Below are positions 1 to 10,148 of a stretch of DNA of 64,000 bases, piece by piece. A program made the translations under genes and the position numbers. The notes under the pieces are model-generated. The model was not told the origin of the DNA and searched no databases. It worked only from the letters and a program-made list of their open reading frames with translations. The first letter of the stretch is position 1. The number at the start of each line of letters is the position of its first letter. Source of the DNA: Sphingobacterium sp. ML3W (GTDB taxonomy: Bacteria; Bacteroidota; Bacteroidia; Sphingobacteriales; Sphingobacteriaceae); assembly GCF_029542085.1 (NCBI RefSeq), contig NZ_CP107036.1, positions 5,332,001-5,396,000 on the forward strand, in the 5' to 3' direction.

Positions 1-3000
1 CCAGCATATATCCGGTGGTTCTGGATATTGACGGAGGCAGCACTGCACTGGATAATCTTTTGTGCATAAAGGAGCGTGTTCACCGTGTTCCGAACAAGGG
101 TATCGGCTATGGTATTTTGCGTTATCTCGGTGGTGCCGGCTATAGTAGTTCCCCTAATGTTGTTTTCAATTATCTTGGTGATTTTGGTGTTTCGGGCTCC
201 GCTTCCGGGGGGGAGGTTTTCGGTTATCGTGGAGGTTCGTGGGGTTCAGGAATATCTAGTGCAGGGCCTCGGACTTCTCAATTGGATTTTACGGGTATGA
301 TCATTGACGGTGAGCTTCATTTTACTGTTGTCTATAGCGGGTGCCTCCATCTGCGCTCTACGGTGCAGGGTGTCCTTGCTTGTTTTGAGGGTCACCTTCG
401 TTCGCTTGTCGGCATTCTTTCGGAGTGCCGAGAGGCCTATGTTACCCCTGTGGACCTGAGCTATAATTCCCTGGATCTGGCGAGTGTGCGGGATCTGGAT
501 CTTAGTGTCGGTGTGGAGGATCTCTATGAGCTGAGCCCTCTTCAGCAGGGACTTTATTACCACTGGTTATCTTCGGGAGGCTCCGGGGGGCTTTATTTTG
601 AGCAGCTCAGGTGCAGTATTGAGGGGTCGCTCGACAGTACAGTTCTTTCCCGGAGTTACGCGCATCTTGTGGAGCGCCATGGGGTCCTTCGGACCTTTTT
701 CACGGATGCCTATGGGGACCGTATCCTGCAGGTTGTTGCACGTGAGGCTGTGCCCGACTTTGTTTATATCGATTCGCGTGCTTCGGAGGATTTTTCTCTT
801 TCGGAGTATCTTTCGGCAGATGTTTCCCGGGGTTTTGACCTTGGTAGGGGTTCACAGATGCGTCTTTCTGTTGTACGTGTTTCCGAGGACCGTTATGAGT
901 TTATCTGGAGCCATCACCATATTTTGATGGACGGCTGGTGCGTGAGTATCCTTGTGAACGATTTTTTTTCGATCTATGGATCCCTGTGCCGTGGGGAGCA
1001 TCCCGGGCTAGCTTCTGTGCGCCCGTATTCGGACTATATCACGTGGCTTAGGGGTATAGACCGAGTATCTTCGTATGCATACTGGCGGGCGTATCTTTTG
1101 GGTTATGAAATGCTGAGCGGCCTCCCTAAGGGATTGGCTGCTGGTGAGAGCGGTGGATCTGGGCATGGCCATTTGTCCTTTGTTCTTGACGGGGCTGCTT
1201 ACGGTTCCCTTCGGACATTATGTTCTGGTTTAGGAGTTACCGAGAGTACTTTTTTCCAGTGTGCCTGGGGCATTCTTCTGGGCCGTTATAACGACCGTGA
1301 TGATGTTGTTTTCGGTACGGTTGTTTCGGGTCGTCCCAGTGATCTTGTGGGGGTAGAGGACATGGTGGGTCTTTTTATCAACACTGTTCCCGTGCGGGTA
1401 CGTATTGTTGAAGGCGAGAGTGTGCATGACCTTTTACTCCGTGTGCAGGGCGACTCGATTTCGGGGCTTGGCCACCATTATGTTCAGCTTGCTGACATTC
1501 AGTCGGAGAGCGGTTTTTCGGGGGCTCTATTTGACCATATAGTTGTTTATGAGAACTATCCGGTGCAGGAGCGTCTGGAGTCCTCACAGTTTGATTTCAG
1601 GGTGCTTGGGGCCACTGCTCTGGAGCAGACGAACTATGGTCTTACGGTTGTTGTTGTCCCTGGAGATACTTTCGGGGTACACTTTCATTATGACAGGAGT
1701 GTGTATCCGGAATGGCTTATCGGCGGTATTGCCAGGCATCTTGAGGAGCTTTTGGGCAATATGGTTTCGGATGTGTTGCAGGGGGTTTCTTCGGTTGCCT
1801 ATCTAGGATCAGATGAGGTCGATCGTCTTGTTTATGGGGTTAATGCGACGGATGTTTCTTATCCTGAGGGGGAGAGTGTTGTGAGTCTTTTTGAGTCTAG
1901 TGCGGCTCTTTATGGTGATCTTCCGGCTGTGGTTTATGGGGATCGGGAGCTGAGCTACCGGGAATTATCGCGTGTTGTAAACGACCTGTCGCAGATCATC
2001 ATCAGTTTAGGAGGCAATAAGGGCACAGGGGTTGGAGTTTTCCTGGATCGTTCGGAATGGAGTGTTATAAGTATGCTTGCTGTTATGAAATGCGGCTGTA
2101 TCTACATTCCTATGGAGAAGGAACTGCCGGAGTCGAGACTTTCTTATATTATGGCAGAAAGTGGAGCTGCGCTTCTCATCACGGATACAGAAGGACCGGA
2201 ATGGGCAGGTTCTTATCGTTTTATTAATGTACAAGATCTTCCAGAAGTTCCTGACGGGGATGCAGCTTCTGTTCATATCGGATTGGAGGATGCTTCATTC
2301 CTATTGTATACTTCCGGCTCTACGGGAATACCCAAAGGTGTTGTACAGACCCATTCTACGCTTTATAACCTGACGATGTGGAACCGCCTGGGGGCCGGTT
2401 TAAGATGGGGGCGGAAGCATCTTCAGTTTGCCTCATTTGGTTTTGATGTATCATTAAATGATGTTTATTATGTACTGTCAACGGGTGGTGAGCTGCATGT
2501 TGCCAGTGAGGCAGCTCGCAGGGATTTTGATCTGCTGAGGAGTTATATTATAGATAAGGGGATCAATATATTATATATGTCCTATTCTGCTTTGAGAGTA
2601 TTTTTTGATTCCATGGGAGGGAATGGTCTTTCAGGGCATCAGATAGAGGAGATACTTTCCACAGGGGAACAGCTCTATATAACCGGGAATTTAAGGAGAT
2701 TTTTGGAGGATTACCCTGAGGTAGATATATTTAATTTTTATGGTCCTACGGAGACACATGTTGTCACTTCTGTCTCTTATAGGCATAGTTGTCATATTTT
2801 ACCGGATCGGGCCACGATAGGTACCCCGATTTACAATACATGGATCTATATTCTTGACAGTAATATGGGAGTTGTTCCTGAGGGCTGTCTGGGGGAGATC
2901 TATATTGGGGGTAGCAATGTAGCCATTGGCTATAATAATCAGTCTGATCTGACGTCTTTGCGATTTGTAGCTGATCCCTACCGTGCGGGGGAGCGTCTTT

Positions 3001-6000
3001 ACCGTACGGGCGATCTCGGTGTCCGTCTGTCAGGTGGAGAGATCGAGTACCGGGGCCGCATGGACGGCCAGGTAAAGGTGCGTGGCTACCGTATCGAGCT
3101 TGGCGAGGTTGACCGTTCTGTTCAGCGCTGTTCGGGTATCCTGGGAAGTGTTACGGTTGTACGTGAGGTCAATGGTGGGGACCGTGAGCTTGTTTCGTAT
3201 ATTGTTGGCGCGGGCGCTGTTGATGTGGGCGCTCTCCGGGCTGAGCTTGGTGAGCTGGTTCCGTCTTATATGGTTCCGTCGCGTTATGTTGAGCTTTCGG
3301 AGCTTCCGCTGACATCGAACGGTAAGGTTGACCGGAAGTCATTGCCTGATCCCGATGAGGGTCTGCTGGGTACGGGTACGGAGTATGTTGGTGCCCGCAA
3401 TGCGGTGGAGTCTCTTCTGGTTTCGATCTGGGAGGAAGTTCTGGGTCGTTCGGGCATCGGTATCCACGACAATTTTTTTGATCTCGGGGGGAACAGTCTG
3501 CGGGCTATCCGTCTTTCGGGCAGTGTCTCGCGGAGTTTCCATGTTCAGATGTCCCTGCAGGACCTATTCCTGCACCCTACGGTTTCGGGTCAGTCAGGTC
3601 TTCTTTCCAAGGGCAATCTTCCGGGCGTTGCGGGCATCGTCCGGGTTCCCGATAGTGATTCCGGTTACCCTTTGTCGTCCTCGCAGCGTCGTCTATGGGT
3701 TGTGAGCCAGTTTGACGGGGGCAGCGGTGCCTACCATGTTCCGTCGGTTTATGTTTTCCGTGGTGTTCTGGACATTTCTGCACTGGAGGGATCGTTCCGC
3801 GAGCTCATCGTGCGTCATGAGATCCTTCGGACGGTTTTCCGTACGGTTGATGGGGGAGATGTGCGTCAGGTTGTTCTTTCAGCGGAAGAGGCGGGATTTT
3901 CCCTTGCATACCGGGATCTTATTGGAGAGGGTTATGCAATAGAGGGAGGGGGTGTTGAGGGGCTGCTGTCCTCTGAGATCGGGCGTCCTTTTGACCTATC
4001 TTCGGGCCCCCTGCTTCGTGCGCACCTTTACCGTACAGGTCGCTCGGAGTGGGTTTTTCTGTGCACGATGCACCATATCATCAGTGATGGCTGGTCTATG
4101 GGTATCATGGTCAAGGAAGTTCTGTCGCTTTATGGTTCGCTTTCTTCTGGTTTGGTGTCGGATCTGCCGTCGCTTGAACTTCAGTACCGTGATTATGCGA
4201 GCTGGGAGTCTGGTCATCTGTCCGGGGACTTTTTTTCTGTCTCTCGTTCCTACTGGCTTGAGCAGCTGGGGGGTGAGCTTCCGGTGCTGCAGCTGCCTGA
4301 GGACCTTGTGCGTCCTGCAGTAAAGAGCTACCGTGGTTCCCGTGTTTCTGTTTCGTTGTCGTTGTCTGACTCCGTGGCCTTCCGTTCTGTGCTGCAGGGG
4401 TCAGGCTGTACGCTTTTCATGGGCTGTCTGGCTTCCGTCAACGGTCTTTTTTACCGTTACAGCGGTCAGACAGACCAGGTCATCGGTAGTCCCATTGCTG
4501 GGCGTGAGCATGCCGGTCTTTCCGGTCAGCTGGGTTTTTATGCGAACACGCTTGCTTTTCGGAGCCGTTTTACTGGAGAAGAAGATTTTCTGGGGCTTCT
4601 GTCGCATGTTCGTTCTGTGTGCCTTGGCGGTTATGCGCACCAGCTTTATCCTTTTGAGCGTTTGGTTGAGGAACTGGGAGTTGTCCGTGACATGGGGCGC
4701 AACCCGCTGTTCGATGTCATGTTGAGCGTTCAGGAAGATAGTGCTATAGGGTCTGGTGCTGTTTGTGTGGGGGGTGTTGAGGTTAGCGGTTACGAGGGTT
4801 CTTATGGGGACTCTACGAGCAAGTTTGACCTTCTGTTTACGTTTTCGGAATCCGGGGGCGTTCTTTCTGTTGGGCTTGAGTACAGCACGGATGTTTATAG
4901 CGATTCGCGGGCGCGGATTATCCTTGAGCACCTGCGTAGTTTCATCTGCTGTGTTTCAGCGAATCCTGGAGTTCGTCTTGGGGAAGTTGCCTATCTGGGG
5001 GCAGAAGAGGTCGATCGTCTTGTTTATGGGTTTAATGCGACGGGAGTTTCTTATCCTGAGGGTGAGAGTGTTGTGAGTCTTTTTGAGTCCAGTGCGGCTC
5101 TTTATGGTGATCTACCGGCCGTGGTCTACGGGGACCGGGAGCTGAGCTACCGTGATCTGGACTGTTTGTCGAACCGTCTTGGGGACTATCTCAGACGGGA
5201 GCACGGTGTTGGCCGTGAAGTTCTTGTTGGTTTGCTTTTGGAGCGTTCAGAATGGATGGTGGTTGCGATCCTCGGTGTTCTTAAGGCCGGAGGGGCGTAT
5301 GTTCCCATTGACCCGGGTTATCCGCGGTCGAGGGTTGATTATATGTTGTCCGACAGTGGCTGCCGTGTTGTTATAGATGACTCTTTTCTGTCCGATTTTC
5401 GGTCGGTGATGGGCGATTACAGTGCGGATTCCCTTGAAGGGGTTATCGATGGCAGAGACCTTGCATATGTTATCTATACTTCTGGTTCTACGGGTGAACC
5501 CAAGGGGGTTATGGTGGAGCACAGAAATGTGGTTTCTTTTTTCTTAAACTTTAATGTGAGTTTTAAAGAAATGAAATCGATTTTGTTTTTTACTAACTAC
5601 ACATTTGATATATCAGTCCTTGAAATCTTGGGAGGACTTTGCCATGGTTTGATTATAAATGTTTTGGATAGCAACGATCCTGAGGTAATTATAAGGGGAA
5701 TTTTGAACAGGGACGTGGATGTTGTGCAAACTACCCCGTCGCGGCTTAAAGTTTTGCTGTCATATGATGAAAATTTCGTTGATAAGATCAAGATGTTAAT
5801 AGTTGGAGGAGAGCTTTTGCCAATAAACCTATTTGAGAAGCTAAAGAGTTTTGGTAAAACGGAAATATACAATATGTACGGGCCAACTGAAACAACAATT
5901 TGGAGTACAGGATTAAAAATAAATGCAAGTGAAAGATGTACGATAGGTCGCCCCTTGCATAACGAATATATTTATATTCTTGACGGTAATATGGGAGTTG

Positions 6001-9000
6001 TTCCTGAGGGCTGTGTGGGTGAGATCTATATCGGTGGCGCTGGTGTTTCCCGGGGTTACCTTAACCGTCCCGATCTGACGTCTTTGCGATTTGTAGCTGA
6101 TCCCTACCGTGCGGGGGAGCGTCTTTACCGTACGGGCGATCTCGGTGTCCGTCTGTCAGGAGGAGAGATCGAGTACCGGGGCCGTATGGACGACCAGGTA
6201 AAGGTGCGTGGCTACCGTATCGAGCTTAGCGAGGTTGACCGTTTTGTTCAGCGCTGTTCGGGTATCCTGGGTAGTGTTACCGTTGCACGTGAGGTCAATG
6301 GGGGGGATCGGGAGCTTGTTTCGTATATTGTTAGCTCTGTCCCTGTTGATGTGGGCGCTCTTCGGGCTGAGCTTGGGGAGCTGGTTCCGTCTTATATGGT
6401 TCCGTCGCGTTATGTTGAGCTTTCGGAGCTTCCCCTGACATCGAACGGTAAGGTCGACCGGAAGTCATTGCCTGATCCCGACGAGGGTGTGTTGGGCACG
6501 GGTACGGAGTATGTGGGTGCGCGTAATGCGGTGGAGTCTCTTCTGGTTTCGATCTGGGAGGAAGTTCTGGGCCGTTCGGGCATCGGTATCCACGACAATT
6601 TTTTTGATCTTGGGGGGAACAGTCTGCGGGCTATCCGTCTTTCGGGCAGTGTTTCGCGGAGTTTCCATGTTCAGATGTCCCTGCAGGACCTTTTCCTGCA
6701 CCCTACGGTTTCGGGTCAGTCAGGTCTTCTTTCCAGGGGCAACCTTCCGGGCGTTGTAGGCATCGCTCGGGTTCCCGACAGTGATTCCGGTTACCCTTTG
6801 TCGTCCTCGCAGCGTCGTCTATGGGTTCTGAGCCAGTTTGATGGGGGCAGCATGGCCTACCATGTTCCGTCGGTTTATGTTTTCCGTGGTGTTCTGGACA
6901 TTTCTGCACTGGAGGGGTCTTTCCGCGAGCTCATCGGGCGCCATGAGATCCTTCGGACGGTTTTCCGTACGGTTGATGGGGGAGATGTGCGTCAGGTTGT
7001 TCTTTCAGCGGAAGATGCGGGATTTTCCCTTGCATACCGTGATCTTATTGGAGAGGGTTATGCAATAGAGGGAGGGGGTGTTGAGGGGCTGCTGTCCTCT
7101 GAGATCGTGCGTCCTTTTGACCTATCTTCGGGCCCCCTGCTTCGTGCGCACCTTTACCGTACAGGTCCCTCGGAGTGGGTTTTTCTGTGCACGATGCACC
7201 ATATCATCAGTGATGGCTGGTCTATGGGTATCATGGTCAAGGAAGTTCTGTCGCTTTATGGTTCGCTTTCTTCTGGTTTGGTGGCGGATCTGCCGTCGCT
7301 TGAACTTCAGTACCGTGATTATGCGAGCTGGGAGTCTGGTCATCTGTCCGGGGACTTTTTTTCTGTCTCTCGTTCCTACTGGCTTGAGCAGCTGGGGGGT
7401 GAGCTTCCGGTGCTGCAGCTGCCTGAGGACCTTGTGCGTCCTGCAGTAAAGAGCTACCGTGGTTCCCGTGTTTCTGTTTCGTTGTCGTTGTCTGACTCCG
7501 TGGCCTTCCGTTCTGTGCTGCAGGGGTCAGGCTGTACGCTTTTCATGGGCTGTCTGGCTTCTGTCAACGGTCTTTTTTACCGTTACAGCGGTCAGACAGA
7601 CCAGGTCATCGGTAGTCCCATTGCTGGGCGTGAGCATGCCGGTCTTTCCGGTCAGCTGGGTTTTTATGCGAACACGCTTGCTTTTCGGAGCCGTTTTACG
7701 GGAGAAGAAGATTTTCTGGGGCTTCTGTCGCATGTTCGTTCTGTGTGCCTTGGCGGTTATGCGCACCAGCTTTATCCTTTTGAGCGTTTAGTTGAGGAAC
7801 TGGGAGTTGTCCGTGACATGGGGCGCAACCCGCTGTTCGATGTCATGTTGAGCGTTCAGGAAGATAGTGCTATAGGGTCTGGTGCTGTTTGTGTGGGGGG
7901 TGTTGAGGTTAGCGGTTACGAGGGTTCTTATGGGGACTCTACGAGCAAGTTTGACCTTCTGTTTACGTTTTCGGAATCCGGGGGTGTTCTTTCCGTGGGG
8001 CTTGAGTACAGCACGGATGTTTATAGCGATTCGCGGGCGCGGATTATCCTTGAGCACCTGCGTAGTTTCATCTGCTGTGTTTCATCGGGTCCTGGGGTTC
8101 GCCTTGGGGAAGTTGCCTATCTGGGGGCAGATGAGGTCGATCGTCTTGTTTATGGGGTTAATGCGACGGATGTTTCTTATCCTGAGGGGGAGAGTGTTGT
8201 GAGTCTTTTTGAGTCTAGTGCGGCTCTTTATGGTGATCTTCCGGCTGTGGTTTACGGGGATCGGGAGCTGAGCTACCGGGAATTATCGCGTGTTGTAAAC
8301 GACCTGTCGCAGATCATCATCAGTTTAGGAGGCAATAAGGGCACAGGGGTTGGAGTTTTCCTGGATCGTTCGGAATGGAGTGTTATAAGTATGCTTGCTG
8401 TTATGAAATGCGGCTGTATCTACATTCCTATGGAGAAGGAACTGCCGGAGTCGAGACTTTCTTATATTATGGCAGAAAGTGGAGCTGCGCTTCTCATCAC
8501 GGATACAGAAGGACCGGAATGGGCAGGTTCTTATCGTTTTATTAATGTACAAGATCTTCCAGAAGTTCCTGACGGGGATGCAGTTTCTGTTCATATCGGA
8601 TTGGAGGATGCTTCATTCCTATTGTATACTTCCGGATCTACGGGAATACCCAAAGGTGTTGTACAGACTCATTCTACGCTTTATAACCTGACGATGTGGA
8701 ACCGCCTGGAGGCCGGTTTAAGATGGGGGAGGAAGCATCTTCAGTTTGCCTCATTTGGTTTTGATGCCTCATTAAATGACGTTTATTATGTGCTGTCAAC
8801 GGGTGGTGAGCTGCATGTTGTCAGTGAGGCAGCTCGCAGGGATTTTGATCTGCTGAGGAGTTATATTATAGATAGGGGGATCAATATATTGTCCATGTCC
8901 TATTCTGCTTTGAGAGTATTTTTTGATTCCATGGGAGGGAATGGTCTTTCAGGGCATCAGATAGAGGAGATACTTTCCACAGGGGAACAGCTCTATATAA

Positions 9001-9965
9001 CCGGGAATTTAAGGAGATTTTTGGAGGATTACCCTGAGGTAGATATATTTAATTTTTATGGTCCTACGGAGACACATGTTGTCACTTCTGTCTCTTATAG
9101 GCATAGTTGTCATATTTTACCGGATCGGGCGACGATAGGTACCCCGATTTACAATACATGGATCTATATTCTTGACAGTAATATGGGAGTTGTTCCTGAG
9201 GGCTGTCTGGGGGAGATCTATATTGGGGGTAGCAATGTAGCCATTGGCTATAATAATCAGTCTGATCTGACGTCTTTGCGATTTGTAGCTGATCCCTACC
9301 GTGCGGGGGAGCGTCTTTACCGTACGGGCGATCTCGGTGTCCGTCTGTCAGGAGGAGAGATCGAGTACCGGGGCCGCATGGACGGCCAGGTAAAGGTGCG
9401 TGGCTACCGTATCGAGCTTGGTGAGGTTGACCTTACGCTTCAGCGCTGTTCGGGTATCCGTGATAGTGTTACGGTTGTACGTGAGGTCAGTGGTGGGGAC
9501 CGTGAGCTTGTTTCGTATATTGTTGGCGCGGGCGCTGTTGATGTGGGCGCTCTCCGGGCTGAGCTTGGTGAGCTGGTTCCGTCTTATATGGTTCCGTCGC
9601 GTTATGTTGAGCTTTCGGAGCTTCCCCTGACATCGAACGGTAAGGTTGACCGGAAGTCATTGCCTGATCCCGATGAAGGTCTGTTGGGTACGGGTACGGA
9701 GTATGTTGGTGCCCGTAATGCGGTGGAGTCTCTTCTGGTTTCGATCTGGGAGGAAGTTCTTGAAATGGAAAGTATTAATATTAAAGATGATTTTTTTAGT
9801 TTAGGCGGAAATAGCCTCAAGGCTATTCTATCTGTTTCTAAAATCAACAATATATTTAATGTAAAAATGTCTACTTCAGATATTTTTATGTTTCCTACAA
9901 TTGAACTTCAAGGCAAAGCCATACAAACGCAAATCTGGATTTTACAGACACAAAATAAAAAATAA
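1..9965 (+). CDS. Non-ribosomal peptide synthetase, (E)-C-A-T-C-A-T-C-A-T, 5' end outside window
   Basis: The frame is open from the first base, so the gene starts upstream. Residues below are counted from nt 15. Residues 1-150 are the end of an epimerization domain (PNKGIGYG near 25, FNYLGDF near 50), so the residue loaded upstream becomes D. Module 1: C about 168-605 (HHILMDGW near 300), A about 620-1115 (YTSGSTG near 765, FYGPTETH near 906), T with DLGGNSL near 1156. Module 2: C about 1215-1640 (HHIISDGWS), A about 1665-2158, T near 2197. Module 3: C about 2255-2690, A to about 3205, T near 3260. By alignment to GrsA from memory, the A pocket letters are DVNTLTFVV (module 1), DILHIGMIW (module 2, close to the glycine code) and DANTLTFVV (module 3, hydrophobic, not matched). 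There is no thioesterase; the chain passes to the PKS at 10149. DNA is GC-rich except in the A cores and after about 9763, where the last T domain becomes AT-rich. Confidence 0.95.
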   Translation, partial: SIYPVVLDIDGGSTALDNLLCIKERVHRVPNKGIGYGILRYLGGAGYSSSPNVVFNYLGDFGVSGSASGGEVFGYRGGSWGSGISSAGPRTSQLDFTGMIIDGELHFTVVYSGCLHLRSTVQGVLACFEGHLRSLVGILSECREAYVTPVDLSYNSLDLASVRDLDLSVGVEDLYELSPLQQGLYYHWLSSGGSGGLYFEQLRCSIEGSLDSTVLSRSYAHLVERHGVLRTFFTDAYGDRILQVVAREAVPDFVYIDSRASEDFSLSEYLSADVSRGFDLGRGSQMRLSVVRVSEDRYEFIWSHHHILMDGWCVSILVNDFFSIYGSLCRGEHPGLASVRPYSDYITWLRGIDRVSSYAYWRAYLLGYEMLSGLPKGLAAGESGGSGHGHLSFVLDGAAYGSLRTLCSGLGVTESTFFQCAWGILLGRYNDRDDVVFGTVVSGRPSDLVGVEDMVGLFINTVPVRVRIVEGESVHDLLLRVQGDSISGLGHHYVQLADIQSESGFSGALFDHIVVYENYPVQERLESSQFDFRVLGATALEQTNYGLTVVVVPGDTFGVHFHYDRSVYPEWLIGGIARHLEELLGNMVSDVLQGVSSVAYLGSDEVDRLVYGVNATDVSYPEGESVVSLFESSAALYGDLPAVVYGDRELSYRELSRVVNDLSQIIISLGGNKGTGVGVFLDRSEWSVISMLAVMKCGCIYIPMEKELPESRLSYIMAESGAALLITDTEGPEWAGSYRFINVQDLPEVPDGDAASVHIGLEDASFLLYTSGSTGIPKGVVQTHSTLYNLTMWNRLGAGLRWGRKHLQFASFGFDVSLNDVYYVLSTGGELHVASEAARRDFDLLRSYIIDKGINILYMSYSALRVFFDSMGGNGLSGHQIEEILSTGEQLYITGNLRRFLEDYPEVDIFNFYGPTETHVVTSVSYRHSCHILPDRATIGTPIYNTWIYILDSNMGVVPEGCLGEIYIGGSNVAIGYNNQSDLTSLRFVADPYRAGERLYRTGDLGVRLSGGEIEYRGRMDGQVKVRGYRIELGEVDRSVQRCSGILGSVTVVREVNGGDRELVSYIVGAGAVDVGALRAELGELVPSYMVPSRYVELSELPLTSNGKVDRKSLPDPDEGLLGTGTEYVGARNAVESLLVSIWEEVLGRSGIGIHDNFFDLGGNSLRAIRLSGSVSRSFHVQMSLQDLFLHPTVSGQSGLLSKGNLPGVAGIVRVPDSDSGYPLSSSQRRLWVVSQFDGGSGAYHVPSVYVFRGVLDISALEGSFRELIVRHEILRTVFRTVDGGDVRQVVLSAEEAGFSLAYRDLIGEGYAIEGGGVEGLLSSEIGRPFDLSSGPLLRAHLYRTGRSEWVFLCTMHHIISDGWSMGIMVKEVLSLYGSLSSGLVSDLPSLELQYRDYASWESGHLSGDFFSVSRSYWLEQLGGELPVLQLPEDLVRPAVKSYRGSRVSVSLSLSDSVAFRSVLQGSGCTLFMGCLASVNGLFYRYSGQTDQVIGSPIAGREHAGLSGQLGFYANTLAFRSRFTGEEDFLGLLSHVRSVCLGGYAHQLYPFERLVEELGVVRDMGRNPLFDVMLSVQEDSAIGSGAVCVGGVEVSGYEGSYGDSTSKFDLLFTFSESGGVLSVGLEYSTDVYSDSRARIILEHLRSFICCVSANPGVRLGEVAYLGAEEVDRLVYGFNATGVSYPEGESVVSLFESSAALYGDLPAVVYGDRELSYRDLDCLSNRLGDYLRREHGVGREVLVGLLLERSEWMVVAILGVLKAGGAYVPIDPGYPRSRVDYMLSDSGCRVVIDDSFLSDFRSVMGDYSADSLEGVIDGRDLAYVIYTSGSTGEPKGVMVEHRNVVSFFLNFNVSFKEMKSILFFTNYTFDISVLEILGGLCHGLIINVLDSNDPEVIIRGILNRDVDVVQTTPSRLKVLLSYDENFVDKIKMLIVGGELLPINLFEKLKSFGKTEIYNMYGPTETTIWSTGLKINASERCTIGRPLHNEYIYILDGNMGVVPEGCVGEIYIGGAGVSRGYLNRPDLTSLRFVADPYRAGERLYRTGDLGVRLSGGEIEYRGRMDDQVKVRGYRIELSEVDRFVQRCSGILGSVTVAREVNGGDRELVSYIVSSVPVDVGALRAELGELVPSYMVPSRYVELSELPLTSNGKVDRKSLPDPDEGVLGTGTEYVGARNAVESLLVSIWEEVLGRSGIGIHDNFFDLGGNSLRAIRLSGSVSRSFHVQMSLQDLFLHPTVSGQSGLLSRGNLPGVVGIARVPDSDSGYPLSSSQRRLWVLSQFDGGSMAYHVPSVYVFRGVLDISALEGSFRELIGRHEILRTVFRTVDGGDVRQVVLSAEDAGFSLAYRDLIGEGYAIEGGGVEGLLSSEIVRPFDLSSGPLLRAHLYRTGPSEWVFLCTMHHIISDGWSMGIMVKEVLSLYGSLSSGLVADLPSLELQYRDYASWESGHLSGDFFSVSRSYWLEQLGGELPVLQLPEDLVRPAVKSYRGSRVSVSLSLSDSVAFRSVLQGSGCTLFMGCLASVNGLFYRYSGQTDQVIGSPIAGREHAGLSGQLGFYANTLAFRSRFTGEEDFLGLLSHVRSVCLGGYAHQLYPFERLVEELGVVRDMGRNPLFDVMLSVQEDSAIGSGAVCVGGVEVSGYEGSYGDSTSKFDLLFTFSESGGVLSVGLEYSTDVYSDSRARIILEHLRSFICCVSSGPGVRLGEVAYLGADEVDRLVYGVNATDVSYPEGESVVSLFESSAALYGDLPAVVYGDRELSYRELSRVVNDLSQIIISLGGNKGTGVGVFLDRSEWSVISMLAVMKCGCIYIPMEKELPESRLSYIMAESGAALLITDTEGPEWAGSYRFINVQDLPEVPDGDAVSVHIGLEDASFLLYTSGSTGIPKGVVQTHSTLYNLTMWNRLEAGLRWGRKHLQFASFGFDASLNDVYYVLSTGGELHVVSEAARRDFDLLRSYIIDRGINILSMSYSALRVFFDSMGGNGLSGHQIEEILSTGEQLYITGNLRRFLEDYPEVDIFNFYGPTETHVVTSVSYRHSCHILPDRATIGTPIYNTWIYILDSNMGVVPEGCLGEIYIGGSNVAIGYNNQSDLTSLRFVADPYRAGERLYRTGDLGVRLSGGEIEYRGRMDGQVKVRGYRIELGEVDLTLQRCSGIRDSVTVVREVSGGDRELVSYIVGAGAVDVGALRAELGELVPSYMVPSRYVELSELPLTSNGKVDRKSLPDPDEGLLGTGTEYVGARNAVESLLVSIWEEVLEMESINIKDDFFSLGGNSLKAILSVSKINNIFNVKMSTSDIFMFPTIELQGKAIQTQIWILQTQNKK
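1812..3114 (+). repeat. A-domain tract of NRPS module 1, repeated at 8130-9432
   Basis: The tract from the end of the C domain through the A domain to the start of its C-terminal subdomain recurs at a constant offset of 6318 bases with only scattered mismatches. One mismatch changes the A4-region residue Val to Ala (FDVSLND versus FDASLND). The stretch between the codons for LSYR and DLTSLRF differs completely from the other A domains in this window, so it is a distinct specificity block sitting in a shared frame. Confidence 0.9.
4941..6096 (+). repeat. Glycine-like A-domain tract, repeated at 22118-23273
   Basis: The A domain of module 2 of the first NRPS recurs in module 3 of the second NRPS at a constant offset of 17177 bases. 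Inside it, the AT-rich core from about 5530 to 5990 looks identical in both copies. Identity stops abruptly at the codons for RFV: one copy continues as the GC-rich frame and the other as an AT-rich terminal A end. Confidence 0.9.
6130..8084 (+). repeat. A-end/T/C tract of about 2 kb, repeated at 20181-22135
   Basis: The end of the A domain, the T domain and the whole following C domain are almost identical at an offset of 14051 bases, including private variants such as AEDAGF and SSEIVRPF. Beyond 8084 the copies part: the 22135 copy continues like module 2 of the first NRPS instead. Module 3 of the second NRPS is therefore a splice of two different modules of the first. Confidence 0.9.
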
Positions 9966-9973
9966 CCAATTAT

Positions 9974-10096
9974 ATGAAAGCAATTATAGATCTCACACTC
10001 CTTTTAATAGATAAAAGTATTAATATAACAGTACAAAATGGGAGATTAATTGTCTCTAATAGGACTAAAAATAAAGTTTTTAGTGAAAAAAAATAA
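9974..10096 (+). CDS. 40-residue ORF: front half of a TubC-type docking domain, apparently split from the PKS
   Basis: Not a stand-alone gene type I know. The ATG lies 9 bases after the NRPS stop. The 40-residue product starts MKAIIDLTLLL and contains SINITVQNGRLIV, which lines up with the TubC-like N-terminus of the NRPS at 14315 (MKILHLLKVLK, then IELSVNGEDLIV). It stops just after a run of eight A (10086-10093). Removing one A joins it in frame to codons running straight into the PKS, giving an extension of about 57 residues, the usual size of such docking domains; the joined tail (KISRKINYFVIYFSK) resembles the second half of the domain at 14315 (EIRRNKVEILNFFNK). Either the run is miscounted, slippage makes the long form, or the PKS has lost its docking domain. 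The match is by eye only. Confidence 0.6.
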   Translation: MKAIIDLTLLLIDKSINITVQNGRLIVSNRTKNKVFSEKK

Positions 10097-10148
10097 GATT
10101 TCAAGAAAAATTAACTACTTTGTAATATATTTTAGTAAATACGATTTT

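Noticed and set aside
4401..4931. Long open frames on the - strand in the NRPS genes (here 176 codons, repeated at 15260-15790 and 21578-22108)
   Set aside because: They recur at the same place in each C domain, are highly basic and have no recognisable motif; they are by-products of the GC-rich codon bias of the sense gene.
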